Shown in pieces: positions 16,345 to 24,499 of a DNA stretch of 51,622 bases. The notes beneath the pieces were generated by a model. That model saw only the letters and a list, made by a program, of their open reading frames with translations. It was not told the origin of the DNA and made no database searches. The stretch comes from Candidatus Omnitrophota bacterium (GTDB taxonomy: Bacteria; Omnitrophota; Gorgyraeia; 2-01-FULL-45-10), in contig JAUYOL010000040.1 of NCBI GenBank assembly GCA_030695905.1, forward strand, positions 1 to 51,622, given 5' to 3'. How positions within the stretch are numbered: position 1 is the first letter of the stretch; every line of letters begins with the position of its first letter. The translations under genes were made by a program, and so were the position numbers.

Positions 16345-17565
16345 TTATTTCATCCTTTTATTAAATTTTTTATTCAACGAAGTGAAATCTATCCCCTGGT
16401 GCTGATACCAGTGGATACCGTATTCCCGCAATTCGTCCCATTTCATTGTCTTTTTCTTAGAACCTTTTTCTCTTACACCCACAAGCCTGTCGGTGCATGA
16501 AAAACATGGATCTATGGCCGCTATTACTATAGGCAAGTCGGCAAGCTGTCTATCTTCGAGCATCTTTGCGACGCACTGCACGTTAGCCAAAGTCGGAGCT
16601 CGGACTTTTACTCTTTCAGGCTTTTCGGTACCGTTAGATTTAACGTAGTGCATGCACTCGCCTCTTGGAGCTTCATACCGGCTAACTGCTTCTCCCGCCG
16701 GAATCTTCCTTGGCGCTTTTACCAAAATAGGGCCTTCCGGAATATTTTTGAGTGCCTGGCGGATTATCTTATAAGACTCCATCAGCTCCCCGCAGCGTAC
16801 CAGCGTTCTGCCATAAACATCGCAGTGGTTATCCGTAATAACTTTAAAATCCAGTTCGCTATATGCCGCGTAAGGGTCGTCGCGCCTGGTGTCTCTGTCT
16901 ACTCCCGAAGCGCGCGCCGTAGGACCGACCGCGCCTAAGGAAAGTGTATCTTTTTTCGATAATACACCTACCCCCGACAGGCGCTTTATGATAGTCGTTT
17001 CGGTAGTGGCTACCTCTATATAATATTTTGTCCTCTCTTCAAGCTTCTTTAGCCCCGCCAGTATATCTGCAACCTGATCGGGCGAAATGTCGCGCCTCAC
17101 ACCGCCGATAGCATTTATACCGTAATTGACGCGATTACCCGTGACTGACGCGAGAATATCCATAACTATTTCCCTGTCACGCCAGGTGTACATCAAAAGC
17201 GTATCAAATCCTATCTCATGAGCGGCAACGCCGAGCCATAACAGATGGCTATGCACTCTTTCAAGTTCGCCGACGATCGTCCTTATATAAAGCGCCCTTT
17301 TCGGCATTACCAGGCCCGCTATCTCTTCTACGGCCTGAACAAATGTTGTGGAGTGGACATGCGAACATATGCCGCATATGCGCTCCGTCAAATATATATC
17401 CTGTATATAGGTTCTCTCCTCGCATGCCTTTTCTATACCGCGATGATTATATCCGAGCCTTGCGACAAAATCCGTTATCTTTTCGCCTTTTAAGGCAATA
17501 AGGAAACTCTCCGGCTCTTTTAGCGCCGGATGCTGCGGGCCTATGGGTATCATTACTTTATGCAT
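16345..17565 (-). CDS. [NiFe] hydrogenase large subunit, group 4
   Basis: This 406-residue subunit carries the Ni-Fe site. Both cysteine pairs are intact: RICGIC (C64, C67) and DPCFSCTDR (C354, C357). That separates it from complex I NuoD, which lacks them. After R360 there is a 46-residue tail beginning LVGVREK, the position at which HycE-type subunits are cut by their protease; the protease gene is in the same operon. Closest architecture is Ech/Hyc/Mbh. It overlaps the 30-kDa subunit gene by eight bases. Confidence 0.96.
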   Translation of the reverse strand: MHKVMIPIGPQHPALKEPESFLIALKGEKITDFVARLGYNHRGIEKACEERTYIQDIYLTERICGICSHVHSTTFVQAVEEIAGLVMPKRALYIRTIVGELERVHSHLLWLGVAAHEIGFDTLLMYTWRDREIVMDILASVTGNRVNYGINAIGGVRRDISPDQVADILAGLKKLEERTKYYIEVATTETTIIKRLSGVGVLSKKDTLSLGAVGPTARASGVDRDTRRDDPYAAYSELDFKVITDNHCDVYGRTLVRCGELMESYKIIRQALKNIPEGPILVKAPRKIPAGEAVSRYEAPRGECMHYVKSNGTEKPERVKVRAPTLANVQCVAKMLEDRQLADLPIVIAAIDPCFSCTDRLVGVREKGSKKKTMKWDELREYGIHWYQHQGIDFTSLNKKFNKRMK

Positions 17566-18013
17566 GTTTTTTCCAGTCCTTCCTTAGAGGATACTCGCCT
17601 TCCGGCCAATCATCGGGAAGCGGATACCGCTTCCCCTCGGGAAGGCCCTCTACTTTAGCGCCTAATAGATCTATAACTTCTCTTTCATATATATCAGCGC
17701 CTTTGAAGCAATCCGTAATGGTCTTTATGCTTCCTTTTCCTTTAGGCACGGTTATCTTAAGGCTTAACATCCCTCCATCCTGCCTTGCAAGATGATACAT
17801 AAAACCCAGGTTGTCCCCTTCATCAGATCCTGTCATTGTGCAGAGAAATTCAAAATCCAATTCTTTCACGGCGTAATCAAGAACATCTCTAAAATTCGCC
17901 GCAGGGACATCGGCAAAGATCCTGCGCTCTCTCTGGACTTTTACCTTGTCTCCCAGGAACGCGAATTTGGATATCAGGTCGCTTTGTATTCTTTCTTCTT
18001 TTTTTGTCGGCAT
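17558..18013 (-). CDS. Hydrogenase 30-kDa-type subunit (NuoC/EchD-like)
   Basis: The 151-residue protein matches complex I 30-kDa subunits: LDFEFLCTMTGSDEG in the middle and the C-terminal signature YEREVIDLLGAKVEGLPEGK..LPDDWPEGEYPLRKDW. It sits in the peripheral arm between the small and large subunits and has no cofactor. It is fused to neither neighbour, unlike HycE, where this domain is joined to the large subunit. It begins on the last base of the small subunit gene's stop codon region (one-base overlap). Confidence 0.93.
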   Translation of the reverse strand: MPTKKEERIQSDLISKFAFLGDKVKVQRERRIFADVPAANFRDVLDYAVKELDFEFLCTMTGSDEGDNLGFMYHLARQDGGMLSLKITVPKGKGSIKTITDCFKGADIYEREVIDLLGAKVEGLPEGKRYPLPDDWPEGEYPLRKDWKKHA

Positions 18014-18489
18014 TATTTTTTCTTCTGCGCGCGTTCTTTTTCTTCCAGGCTCGATAACAACTTAACGACGCCGTCGATTATCGCCTTGGGGCTTGCCGGG
18101 CAGCCCGGGATATAAGCGGCTACCGGCAATACCGCGTCTATGCCAGACTCGACATTATAACAGCCGTCAAAAACTCCGCCTGAACAGGCGCAAGTCCCCA
18201 CGACAACTACAAATTTCGGTTCGGGCATCTGGCACCATATGCGCTTTAAGCGGGGCGCTATCTTTCTGGTGACAGGCCCGGAGCACATAATTATATCCGC
18301 GTGCCTGGGCGTGCCTTTCAGCTGCGCGCCGAAACGCTCGATGTCATACCTGGGTGTCAGGGCAGCCACTATCTCTATATCGCACGCGTTGCAGGCACCC
18401 GTATTGAAATGCAAAAGCCACGGCGATTTTAATCTTGACCAGTTTACCAGTTTTGTTATTACGCTCATAATATTTTTGTTGGGGGGCAC
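18013..18489 (-). CDS. [NiFe] hydrogenase small subunit (NuoB/EchC-like)
   Basis: The 158-residue protein carries the single proximal [4Fe-4S] cluster: C33 and C36 in NTGACNACDIE, a Cys in VVVVGTCACSGG, and one in YIPGCPASP. It is the short form without extra clusters, as in group 4 enzymes. The listed start is GTG at 18489; an ATG at 18468 (residue 8) is equally plausible and neither has a good Shine-Dalgarno. A 23-base tandem duplication lies just upstream. Confidence 0.94.
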   Translation of the reverse strand: MPPNKNIMSVITKLVNWSRLKSPWLLHFNTGACNACDIEIVAALTPRYDIERFGAQLKGTPRHADIIMCSGPVTRKIAPRLKRIWCQMPEPKFVVVVGTCACSGGVFDGCYNVESGIDAVLPVAAYIPGCPASPKAIIDGVVKLLSSLEEKERAQKKK

Positions 18490-18494
18490 TTTCC

Positions 18495-18540
18495 CGATTG
18501 GCTCGGAAAGCGTCTCCCGATTGAGTTAGAAAGCGTCTCC
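18495..18540. repeat. Two-copy 23-bp tandem repeat between hydrogenase genes
   Basis: Units at 18495-18517 and 18518-18540 share CGATTG and AAAGCGTCTCC blocks and differ at a few central positions. A partial third copy extends toward 18489. It fills the longest gap inside the operon other than the repeat at 15325. Confidence 0.75.
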
Positions 18541-18549
18541 AACTTTCTG

Positions 18550-18888
18550 CTACCTCCTGAAAAGAATAAATAGAGCCGTTATCGCGCCCGCCACATATAT
18601 AAGCGCCATCGCGAATGAACCGGCTGTCTGCGCCGGCACGGTTGTAACTACCAGCGCCACCACGTGTAGTATCGTAAACAAAAACGCGAACGGAAAGAAC
18701 GCGCTGTAATCGGGCTGTATCATGCTCGTCGGCATATCCTCGCCGCACGCGTATGCTTTTGTCGAGGCTTCTTCGCCGGTCTTCGGCTTATATGATATTC
18801 TCGATAGCAAAGATGAGCACAGAAGCACCGTTACCAGCACGACCACGAATGCCACCGGCGGTGTAAACATAAGTGAACTTATCGTCAT
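18550..18888 (-). CDS. Hydrogenase membrane subunit, NuoA-like
   Basis: The 112-residue protein has three hydrophobic helices. The loop KAYACGEDMP and the following PDYSAFFPFAFLFTILHVVALV match complex I subunit 3 (NuoA), where YECG precedes the second helix and an acidic residue lies within it. NuoA-like subunits occur in several group 4 hydrogenase complexes. It helps connect NuoH to the proton-pumping modules. Confidence 0.8.
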   Translation of the reverse strand: MTISSLMFTPPVAFVVVLVTVLLCSSLLSRISYKPKTGEEASTKAYACGEDMPTSMIQPDYSAFFPFAFLFTILHVVALVVTTVPAQTAGSFAMALIYVAGAITALFILFRR

Positions 18889-18891
18889 TGT

Positions 18892-19179
18892 TTATCCTTT
18901 TAAACTCTTTATATTGCCGGCGTCAAGCGATCCTGTATGCCTGTATATGCTTAATATAACACCCGCCATCACCGCTATTACAACCACTTCTATGACTATC
19001 AATGTTATGACTATAGACTGCGCAAGCGCTTCGCGGCCCGTCGCGTAACCCATCAGTATCAAAAGAAGCGTCACGGCCTTTGTGAGCAGTTCCAGGCCTA
19101 TGAGGACTCTCATTAAGTTGCGCGTAACGAGAACGCAATACAGCCCTGCGATGAATAACATTATTATTACCGCGATCAT
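18892..19179 (-). CDS. Hydrogenase membrane subunit, NuoK/MrpC-like
   Basis: The 95-residue protein has three helices with the NuoK/MrpC pattern: NLMRVLIGLELLTKAVTLLL, with a glutamate in helix 2, and VITLIVIEVVVIAVMAGVIL, with a glutamate in helix 3. These two intramembrane acids are part of the proton or sodium path. It overlaps the NuoJ-like gene by four bases and stops three bases before the NuoA-like gene. Confidence 0.9.
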   Translation of the reverse strand: MIAVIIMLFIAGLYCVLVTRNLMRVLIGLELLTKAVTLLLILMGYATGREALAQSIVITLIVIEVVVIAVMAGVILSIYRHTGSLDAGNIKSLKG

Positions 19180-19664
19180 TTTTTATTGCTCTCCTTGAAT
19201 AAAATAACTATACCAAATACGCCCGCAAGCACTATAACCACCTGCCCAAACAGATCCAGCGTCCGTGTATTCCAAAGTATATCCTGCACGCCAAGTTTCA
19301 CCGCTTCAGGCAGTATATGAAAGCTCGTCGGAACGACCGCCTTTGAAAAGACTATGCCAGCAATTATGATAATGACGGGTAGCGGCCAATATTTTTTTAT
19401 CCTCTTTTTTGATAATTCTATGGTCTCTTTATGCGTAAGAGGCTTCATAAGGCTTATTGCGCTTATAAATACCGCCGTGATTAGGCCGGCGCAGACAGAC
19501 AACTCAAATACGCCCGCAAGAGGCGAAGAGAGCCTGAATAATATTATGGCTATTATCGCGCTCGTTACAGCAAGGCCTAAAGCCGCCTTTAGAAGACTTC
19601 TCGTCATTACCGTCCAAAGGGCGGAGAGCACAACCGATATTAAAAGAATGCCGTCTATATTCAT
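19176..19664 (-). CDS. Hydrogenase membrane subunit, NuoJ-like
   Basis: The 162-residue protein has about five helices. LSSPLAGVFELSVCAGLITAVFISAISLMKP resembles NuoJ and the corresponding Mbh/Mrp subunits. A basic stretch (SKKRIKKYW) separates the two halves. Position between the NuoN-like and NuoK-like genes, with four-base overlaps on both sides, fits this role. Confidence 0.8.
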   Translation of the reverse strand: MNIDGILLISVVLSALWTVMTRSLLKAALGLAVTSAIIAIILFRLSSPLAGVFELSVCAGLITAVFISAISLMKPLTHKETIELSKKRIKKYWPLPVIIIIAGIVFSKAVVPTSFHILPEAVKLGVQDILWNTRTLDLFGQVVIVLAGVFGIVILFKESNKK

Positions 19665-21082
19665 CTTATAAATTGTGTAAGGTAAGCGTTAAATATTATC
19701 GGGAAAAACACCCCGACACCTATAGTAATTAAAGCCAATACTACCTGCACAGCGACAAAACCGAATTCCGCTTCTTTTATATCGCTAAAAGCTCCGGCAA
19801 GTTTTCCGAAAAATACTTTTCTCTGCATAGTTAACAGATACGCGAGCGTCAAAACACTCGCCATGATAGCTATTACCGCGTAAGCGTAATGGCCCGAGAA
19901 CCATAGCGCTATTATTATCATTAATTTGCTCCAGAAACCGGCAAAAGGAGGTATCCCGCTGGTCGAGAGAAACCCAACTAATGAAGTCGCTCCCGTGACG
20001 GGCATCTTTTCCGACAAACCTCCCATTGTATCCATATCTACCAGGCCCGTCTTTTTCTCGACAGCCGCAGAATTTACAAATAAAAGCGATTTAAATATCG
20101 CGTGGTTAAATAAATGAAATATGGCGCCTACCACGCCCAAAGCTATCCCGGTACCGAGCCCTGCCAGGATATACCCCACCTGGCTTATGCTCGAATAAGC
20201 GAGCATGCGCTTAAAATTGTTCTGGGTCAAAGCGGCGAAGGCGCCGAAAAGCATCGATATCACCCCGACAAGCAATAATACGCCTTTAATATTCCCGGTA
20301 AAACCGAATATTGCCGTGGTGAGCCTTATCAGCGTATAGATGCCAGAAACCTTTGTAACTATGCCCGCAAGTAAGACCGATACGGCCGAAGGCGCCTGCG
20401 AATACGCGTCGGGAAGCCAGCCGTGAAACGGCACCAGCCCCCCTTTTACAAAGAGGCCGCATATGAATAAACCTATCGCGAGTTTTACAATAAAAGCGTC
20501 GGAAGATACTAAGAGGGCCTGCCTTACAGCGGTAAACGACGTATCGCCGGCGACCAAAATGATAAGCGCTATGGATGAGAGCATCATTATGGTGGCTATC
20601 GCGGACATTACTATATATTTGAACGCGCCCTCGAGGGCCTTTTTTTCCCTATCCAGCGCTATAAGTATGAAAGCTGATACCGCGACTACTTCCAAAAATA
20701 CGTATAATGAGAATATGTCCTGCACCATGACTATGCCGCACATTCCGAGAGAGGCTATTATAAGAAGGTTGATAAAATTAAACCTTTTATCCTCATCGGC
20801 TATAGTGTAACGGCCCACCATAAGGCTGGTAAGCGATACTATGCCTATGGAAAGAATGACTATAAAACTCAAATGATCGACGGCAAAAGTGACCTTAAAG
20901 AATGTGTCTACCGCCTGAAGCTTATCTGTCCAAATCCCCGGATAATGGAATATAGCGAGGACTATCTGCATAAGGAATAATCCGAAAGCAAATATGAATG
21001 CCAACCGCCTCATGATATTACCAAGAGGCAGGTTAAGCACTATAACCCCAAAAAGCGGCAACAGTATAAGCAATGAGGGCAT
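19661..21082 (-). CDS. Antiporter-like hydrogenase subunit, NuoN/MrpD type
   Basis: The 473-residue protein has about 14 helices and the antiporter-family core. A glutamate lies in the helix FLEVVAVSAFILIAL, the family block LVPFHGWLPDAYSQAPSAVS follows (about 210-240) with the Lys-containing VTKVSGIYTLIRL, and LAYSSISQVGYILAGLG comes later. These charged residues form the ion channel in complex I and Mrp. It is the third antiporter-like gene in the operon and stands nearest to the hydrogenase core genes. Confidence 0.93.
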   Translation of the reverse strand: MPSLLILLPLFGVIVLNLPLGNIMRRLAFIFAFGLFLMQIVLAIFHYPGIWTDKLQAVDTFFKVTFAVDHLSFIVILSIGIVSLTSLMVGRYTIADEDKRFNFINLLIIASLGMCGIVMVQDIFSLYVFLEVVAVSAFILIALDREKKALEGAFKYIVMSAIATIMMLSSIALIILVAGDTSFTAVRQALLVSSDAFIVKLAIGLFICGLFVKGGLVPFHGWLPDAYSQAPSAVSVLLAGIVTKVSGIYTLIRLTTAIFGFTGNIKGVLLLVGVISMLFGAFAALTQNNFKRMLAYSSISQVGYILAGLGTGIALGVVGAIFHLFNHAIFKSLLFVNSAAVEKKTGLVDMDTMGGLSEKMPVTGATSLVGFLSTSGIPPFAGFWSKLMIIIALWFSGHYAYAVIAIMASVLTLAYLLTMQRKVFFGKLAGAFSDIKEAEFGFVAVQVVLALITIGVGVFFPIIFNAYLTQFIR

Positions 21083-21085
21083 TCT

Positions 21086-22951
21086 TTAACCGGCTCCTTT
21101 TATTAAAAACACTACTACCAGCACAGCGCCTGAAACAGCCAGTATTATATATCTTACATAGTTTCCGTTCTGAACTTTTCTTACCATGAAGGAAACGCCA
21201 TATGAAACTTTTACGCTAAAATCGTTATAGACCCAGTCTATAGCCTTGTCCATGCCCCATGTTACTTTTGATACCACGCTTACGAATTTTAACCCTATAT
21301 CATAGGGGTCGAAGAATCTCTTTTCGGCCTTTCCATATATATTGGAAAGGACCGGGGCATGATATATGTGATCGGCGGCCCTCAAACCCGATCCGCTTTT
21401 TTTCACGCCGTATATATGATTTAAGAGCGCTGCTATAAGCACAACTATGGTGACGACCACAAGCATGATATTTGTCGGAAATCCCGCGAATGTTTTACCT
21501 TCCAGCCAGTGTTCCGATACCGACGGCTGGATAAGACCGTTAATAGGCAGTGAATTCCACAGGCCGAACACTACGCAGATCAGCGCTATCACTACCATAG
21601 GAACGAGCATCGAAAGCGGCGCCTCTTTAGTGGCTTCCAATTTTGTCCTTTGCTTATCAATAAATGCCGCATGGCCCAGCTTTAAAAATGATGCCGCTGT
21701 GAGGAAGGAACCTCCTACCGCGGCCAGATAAAATACCATCCCGCGCTCCAGCGCGGCGTCATACACAAGCTCCTTGGAGAAGAAACCGTTAAATGGCGGC
21801 ACTCCGGATATCGAAACCGCGGCTATAACAAAACACGCGAATGTAACCGGCATCTTATTCCACAACCCGCCCAACTTGTTAAGATCTGTAGTGCCGGTCT
21901 GTTTTTCAACCGCTCCGCCCGTGAGGAAGAGGCAGCATTTGTATAATGAATTATTCAGCATATGGAAGAGTCCGCCTATAATACCCGCAGGTACAAGCGT
22001 GCCTATACCTAATATCATATAACCCACCTGGCTTATCGCGTGATACGAAAGCAGCCTCTTGAAATCTTTCTGTATCAATGCCATAGCGACGGCCAAAATT
22101 ATGGTTATAGCCCCGACGGACATCATGAGCGTGCTTACCCATGAATGCGGCTCGAGTTTGAACATATCCAGCGAAAGGCGGGTAAGAAAATATATCCCTA
22201 CCAGTTTTTCTATGGCCGCCGGCAGAAATGCCATGAATGGAAGCGGCGCATCTATAGCGGCGTCGGGTATCCATGTATGAAAAGGCATAGACCCGGCCTT
22301 CGCGATCGTCCCTATCATCAAAAATATGAAAGCCAGGCCGCCAAGGCCGGCTAAGGATATATGCATCTGCGATATTGAGTAAGTTCCCGCCATCTTGCCT
22401 GCCAACGCCGCGCCTACCATGAAACAAAGATCGCTTAGGCCCACTATAACAAATGCCTTTGTCGCGGTCTTGAACGCGTTTGGATTGCCTATGGCGATCA
22501 TCAGGAATAAAGTGGCAAGCAGGCCTTCCCAGAAGAAGAGCAGCAGCACCAGGTTGTCGGCAAGGACTGTTCCGTTTACGAAAGAAAGCGTGATAAGAAA
22601 ATAGGCGTAAAAAGATTTTGCATAATTTTTGTCCTTAAGGAATGCGTTTGAATAGAGAGCTATTAAAAATCCAAAAAATGCCGCGGCCAGCATTATGAAG
22701 GAGCTGAACTTATAGCATTTTAGGGAGAATTCGAAACCAAACCCCGCCCACGGAACGGAAAAAGCGATATTCTTATTGAATAATGTCGTGGCGGTCAGAA
22801 GCGTAGCGGCTGTCGCTATTAGGGCAATAATAGACCCCACCGCCGCGGTGTTAACACCGCGGCGGTGTAATATCTTATTCGGCGTTACGAGCGTCAGAAC
22901 CGCCCCTATGATAGGTATTAATATAGGTAAGAGGACCGTATTGCTCGTCAT
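21086..22951 (-). CDS. Antiporter-like hydrogenase subunit, NuoL type
   Basis: The 621-residue protein has the NuoL plan: about 14 core helices plus a C-terminal extension (from about 500) that ends in a further helix (YIILAVSGAVLVVVFLI) and may act as the lateral arm. Core motifs are SMPFHTWIPDAAIDAPLPFM, EKLVGIYFLTRL and LSYHAISQVGYMILGIG. The ALIHAAT-type segment of standard NuoL is replaced by AFLPAAIEKLVG, as in hydrogenase-linked paralogues. Codons 29-38 are a perfect 30-base palindrome. Confidence 0.93.
   Translation of the reverse strand: MTSNTVLLPILIPIIGAVLTLVTPNKILHRRGVNTAAVGSIIALIATAATLLTATTLFNKNIAFSVPWAGFGFEFSLKCYKFSSFIMLAAAFFGFLIALYSNAFLKDKNYAKSFYAYFLITLSFVNGTVLADNLVLLLFFWEGLLATLFLMIAIGNPNAFKTATKAFVIVGLSDLCFMVGAALAGKMAGTYSISQMHISLAGLGGLAFIFLMIGTIAKAGSMPFHTWIPDAAIDAPLPFMAFLPAAIEKLVGIYFLTRLSLDMFKLEPHSWVSTLMMSVGAITIILAVAMALIQKDFKRLLSYHAISQVGYMILGIGTLVPAGIIGGLFHMLNNSLYKCCLFLTGGAVEKQTGTTDLNKLGGLWNKMPVTFACFVIAAVSISGVPPFNGFFSKELVYDAALERGMVFYLAAVGGSFLTAASFLKLGHAAFIDKQRTKLEATKEAPLSMLVPMVVIALICVVFGLWNSLPINGLIQPSVSEHWLEGKTFAGFPTNIMLVVVTIVVLIAALLNHIYGVKKSGSGLRAADHIYHAPVLSNIYGKAEKRFFDPYDIGLKFVSVVSKVTWGMDKAIDWVYNDFSVKVSYGVSFMVRKVQNGNYVRYIILAVSGAVLVVVFLIKGAG
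22838..22867. repeat. 30-base perfect palindrome in the NuoL-like gene
   Basis: CACCGCCGCGGTGTT is followed immediately by its exact reverse complement AACACCGCGGCGGTG. It encodes HRRGVNTAAV (29-38), the loop between the first two helices. It contains no insertion target duplication that I can see. Confidence 0.85.
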
Positions 22952-22953
22952 TT

Positions 22954-24390
22954 TTAAATACCCATCATCTGTTTAATGGCGCCTTGGGCAAAAAGCGACG
23001 GATAAGCTATACATACGCCGCCGATAAGCGATAAGGCCGCGAGTAAGGCAACGCTGAATACCATTACCGGCGACCCTTCTTTTTCAGGAGCACCCTGCAG
23101 CCCGCCCAAAAATATCTTATTAAATATCCTGAATAGATAAAGGATTGTCAACAGCGCTATAAATATATAAGTGCCGACGAGCCACTCCTGCCCGCTGGCG
23201 GCAGCGCTTGCCAGGACCATGAATTTCGAGAAGAATCCTCCAAAAGGAGGCACCCCCATGACAGAAAAGGCGCATATTAGAAATGAGGCCGCCGTTATAG
23301 GCATCTTATTGAGAAAGCCGCCCATCTGGCTTATGTCTTTGGTCTTGGCATTCTGTTCCACTATACCGGCGCAGAGGAATAATCCCCCTTTTGCCAGGCC
23401 ATGCATCAATATAAATAATAACGAACCGGCAACTCCTATGGGCGTGCCTATCGCAAACCCTAAGAATATAAATCCTATCTGGCTTACAGTGGAATACGCG
23501 ATGATTCTTTTCATGTCAGTTTCAACCAATGCGGCGCCGGCGGATACAAGCGCGCTCAACGCGGCTAACCATGGCAGCGCAATATGCCACACCTGGCTAA
23601 AGGTAAATGTGGCGATAAATAACCTTGCGAATACATATACACCTATCTTTACAAGCACGGCCGCGTGGAGAAGCGCTGTTACTGGTGATGGGGCCACGCC
23701 TGCGTCGGGAAGCCATGTATGAAAAGGCAGTGTGGCTGATTTTGAAAGTATTCCGAACAGTATGAACATTACCACTATATTAGGTATGGGGTTATTCTGC
23801 AAAACTTCTTTTATTACAACCAGGTCGAATGAGCCGGTCTGTTGGAATATCATAATAAATCCGACCAGCATCACCAGCGAACCGAATACTGTTACTAAAA
23901 ATGCTTTGTCTGCCCGTAAAACATGCTTTGGCTCCCTGAAAAAGCCTATAAGACGCCAGCTTGCGATAGCCGTTATCTCCCAGAATAGATATATAAATAT
24001 AAGGTTGGAAGAAAATACTATGCCCATCATAGAGCCAAGGAATAGTGTTACCATAAGGTAATATTCGTTTTGATTGGTATAGTGGCTTATATAACCGAAG
24101 GAGTACAGGACTATTATCGCGCCTACCAAAGAAGAGACTATGGCCATGAATACCGCCAGCATATCGGCTGTAAGGGCAAAATTAAACCCCAGCGGAAATG
24201 GTTTTAATATCAATACCTTATTGCCCGACGCGACATGGGGTATAAGAAGGCATGATCCTACCAGGGAAACCAACACAAGGACTAAAGATGTCAGATTCCT
24301 TGCCCTGGTGGAAATAGCCCCTATAAAGGGAAGAAAAAGCGAGCCTACTATAGGAACAAAGACTACTGCTAATAAAATATTGGATTCCAT
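22954..24390 (-). CDS. Antiporter-like hydrogenase subunit, NuoM/MrpD type
   Basis: The 478-residue protein has about 14 helices and the motifs LFWEITAIASWRLIGF (with the key Glu), TLPFHTWLPDAGVAPSPVTA followed by LLHAAVLVKIGVYVFARL, and IAYSTVSQIGFIFLGFAIG. It is the first gene of the 12-gene hydrogenase operon. Its ATG follows a terminator-like hairpin and a GAGG at short spacing, so expression of the whole complex may be decided in this leader. Confidence 0.93.
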   Translation of the reverse strand: MESNILLAVVFVPIVGSLFLPFIGAISTRARNLTSLVLVLVSLVGSCLLIPHVASGNKVLILKPFPLGFNFALTADMLAVFMAIVSSLVGAIIVLYSFGYISHYTNQNEYYLMVTLFLGSMMGIVFSSNLIFIYLFWEITAIASWRLIGFFREPKHVLRADKAFLVTVFGSLVMLVGFIMIFQQTGSFDLVVIKEVLQNNPIPNIVVMFILFGILSKSATLPFHTWLPDAGVAPSPVTALLHAAVLVKIGVYVFARLFIATFTFSQVWHIALPWLAALSALVSAGAALVETDMKRIIAYSTVSQIGFIFLGFAIGTPIGVAGSLLFILMHGLAKGGLFLCAGIVEQNAKTKDISQMGGFLNKMPITAASFLICAFSVMGVPPFGGFFSKFMVLASAAASGQEWLVGTYIFIALLTILYLFRIFNKIFLGGLQGAPEKEGSPVMVFSVALLAALSLIGGVCIAYPSLFAQGAIKQMMGI

Positions 24391-24412
24391 CTGGCCTCAT
24401 TAACAACAAAAA

Positions 24413-24441
24413 TGTCTTCTAACGCGTCCCGTCAGAAGACA
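24413..24441 (-). promoter_or_regulatory. Leader hairpin/attenuator of the hydrogenase operon
   Basis: Minus strand: TGTCTTCT (24434-24441) pairs perfectly with AGAAGACA (24413-24420), the inner ACG/CGT also pairs, and a U-rich tail ATTTTTGTTGTT follows before the ATG. Upstream of it, TTCTAAC (about 24444-24453) can pair with GTTAGAA in the hairpin's 3' arm, a possible antiterminator. The same leader, with compensating G-U pairs, precedes the pyrophosphatase gene (38862-38890). Confidence 0.7.
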
Positions 24442-24465
24442 TATTAGTGTTAGAAATCAGATGAT

Positions 24466-24493
24466 ATTATATCAAATATCTGTTTTTTGTCAA
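24466..24493 (-). promoter_or_regulatory. Promoter of the hydrogenase operon
   Basis: TTGACA (24488-24493), 16-base spacer, TATAAT (24466-24471) with a TG extension. Predicted start about 24459, giving a 69-base leader that holds the hairpin. Confidence 0.8.
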
Positions 24494-24499
24494 TTATTA

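Noticed and set aside
16345-17565. Complex I NuoD rather than a hydrogenase
   Set aside because: Both Ni-binding cysteine pairs (RICGIC and DPCFSC) and a maturation tail are present, and a HycI-type protease is in the operon.
24413-24441. Mini-ykkC (guanidine-II) RNA in the hydrogenase leader
   Set aside because: There is one hairpin rather than two with ACGR loops, and the downstream genes are ion pumps, not guanidine exporters.
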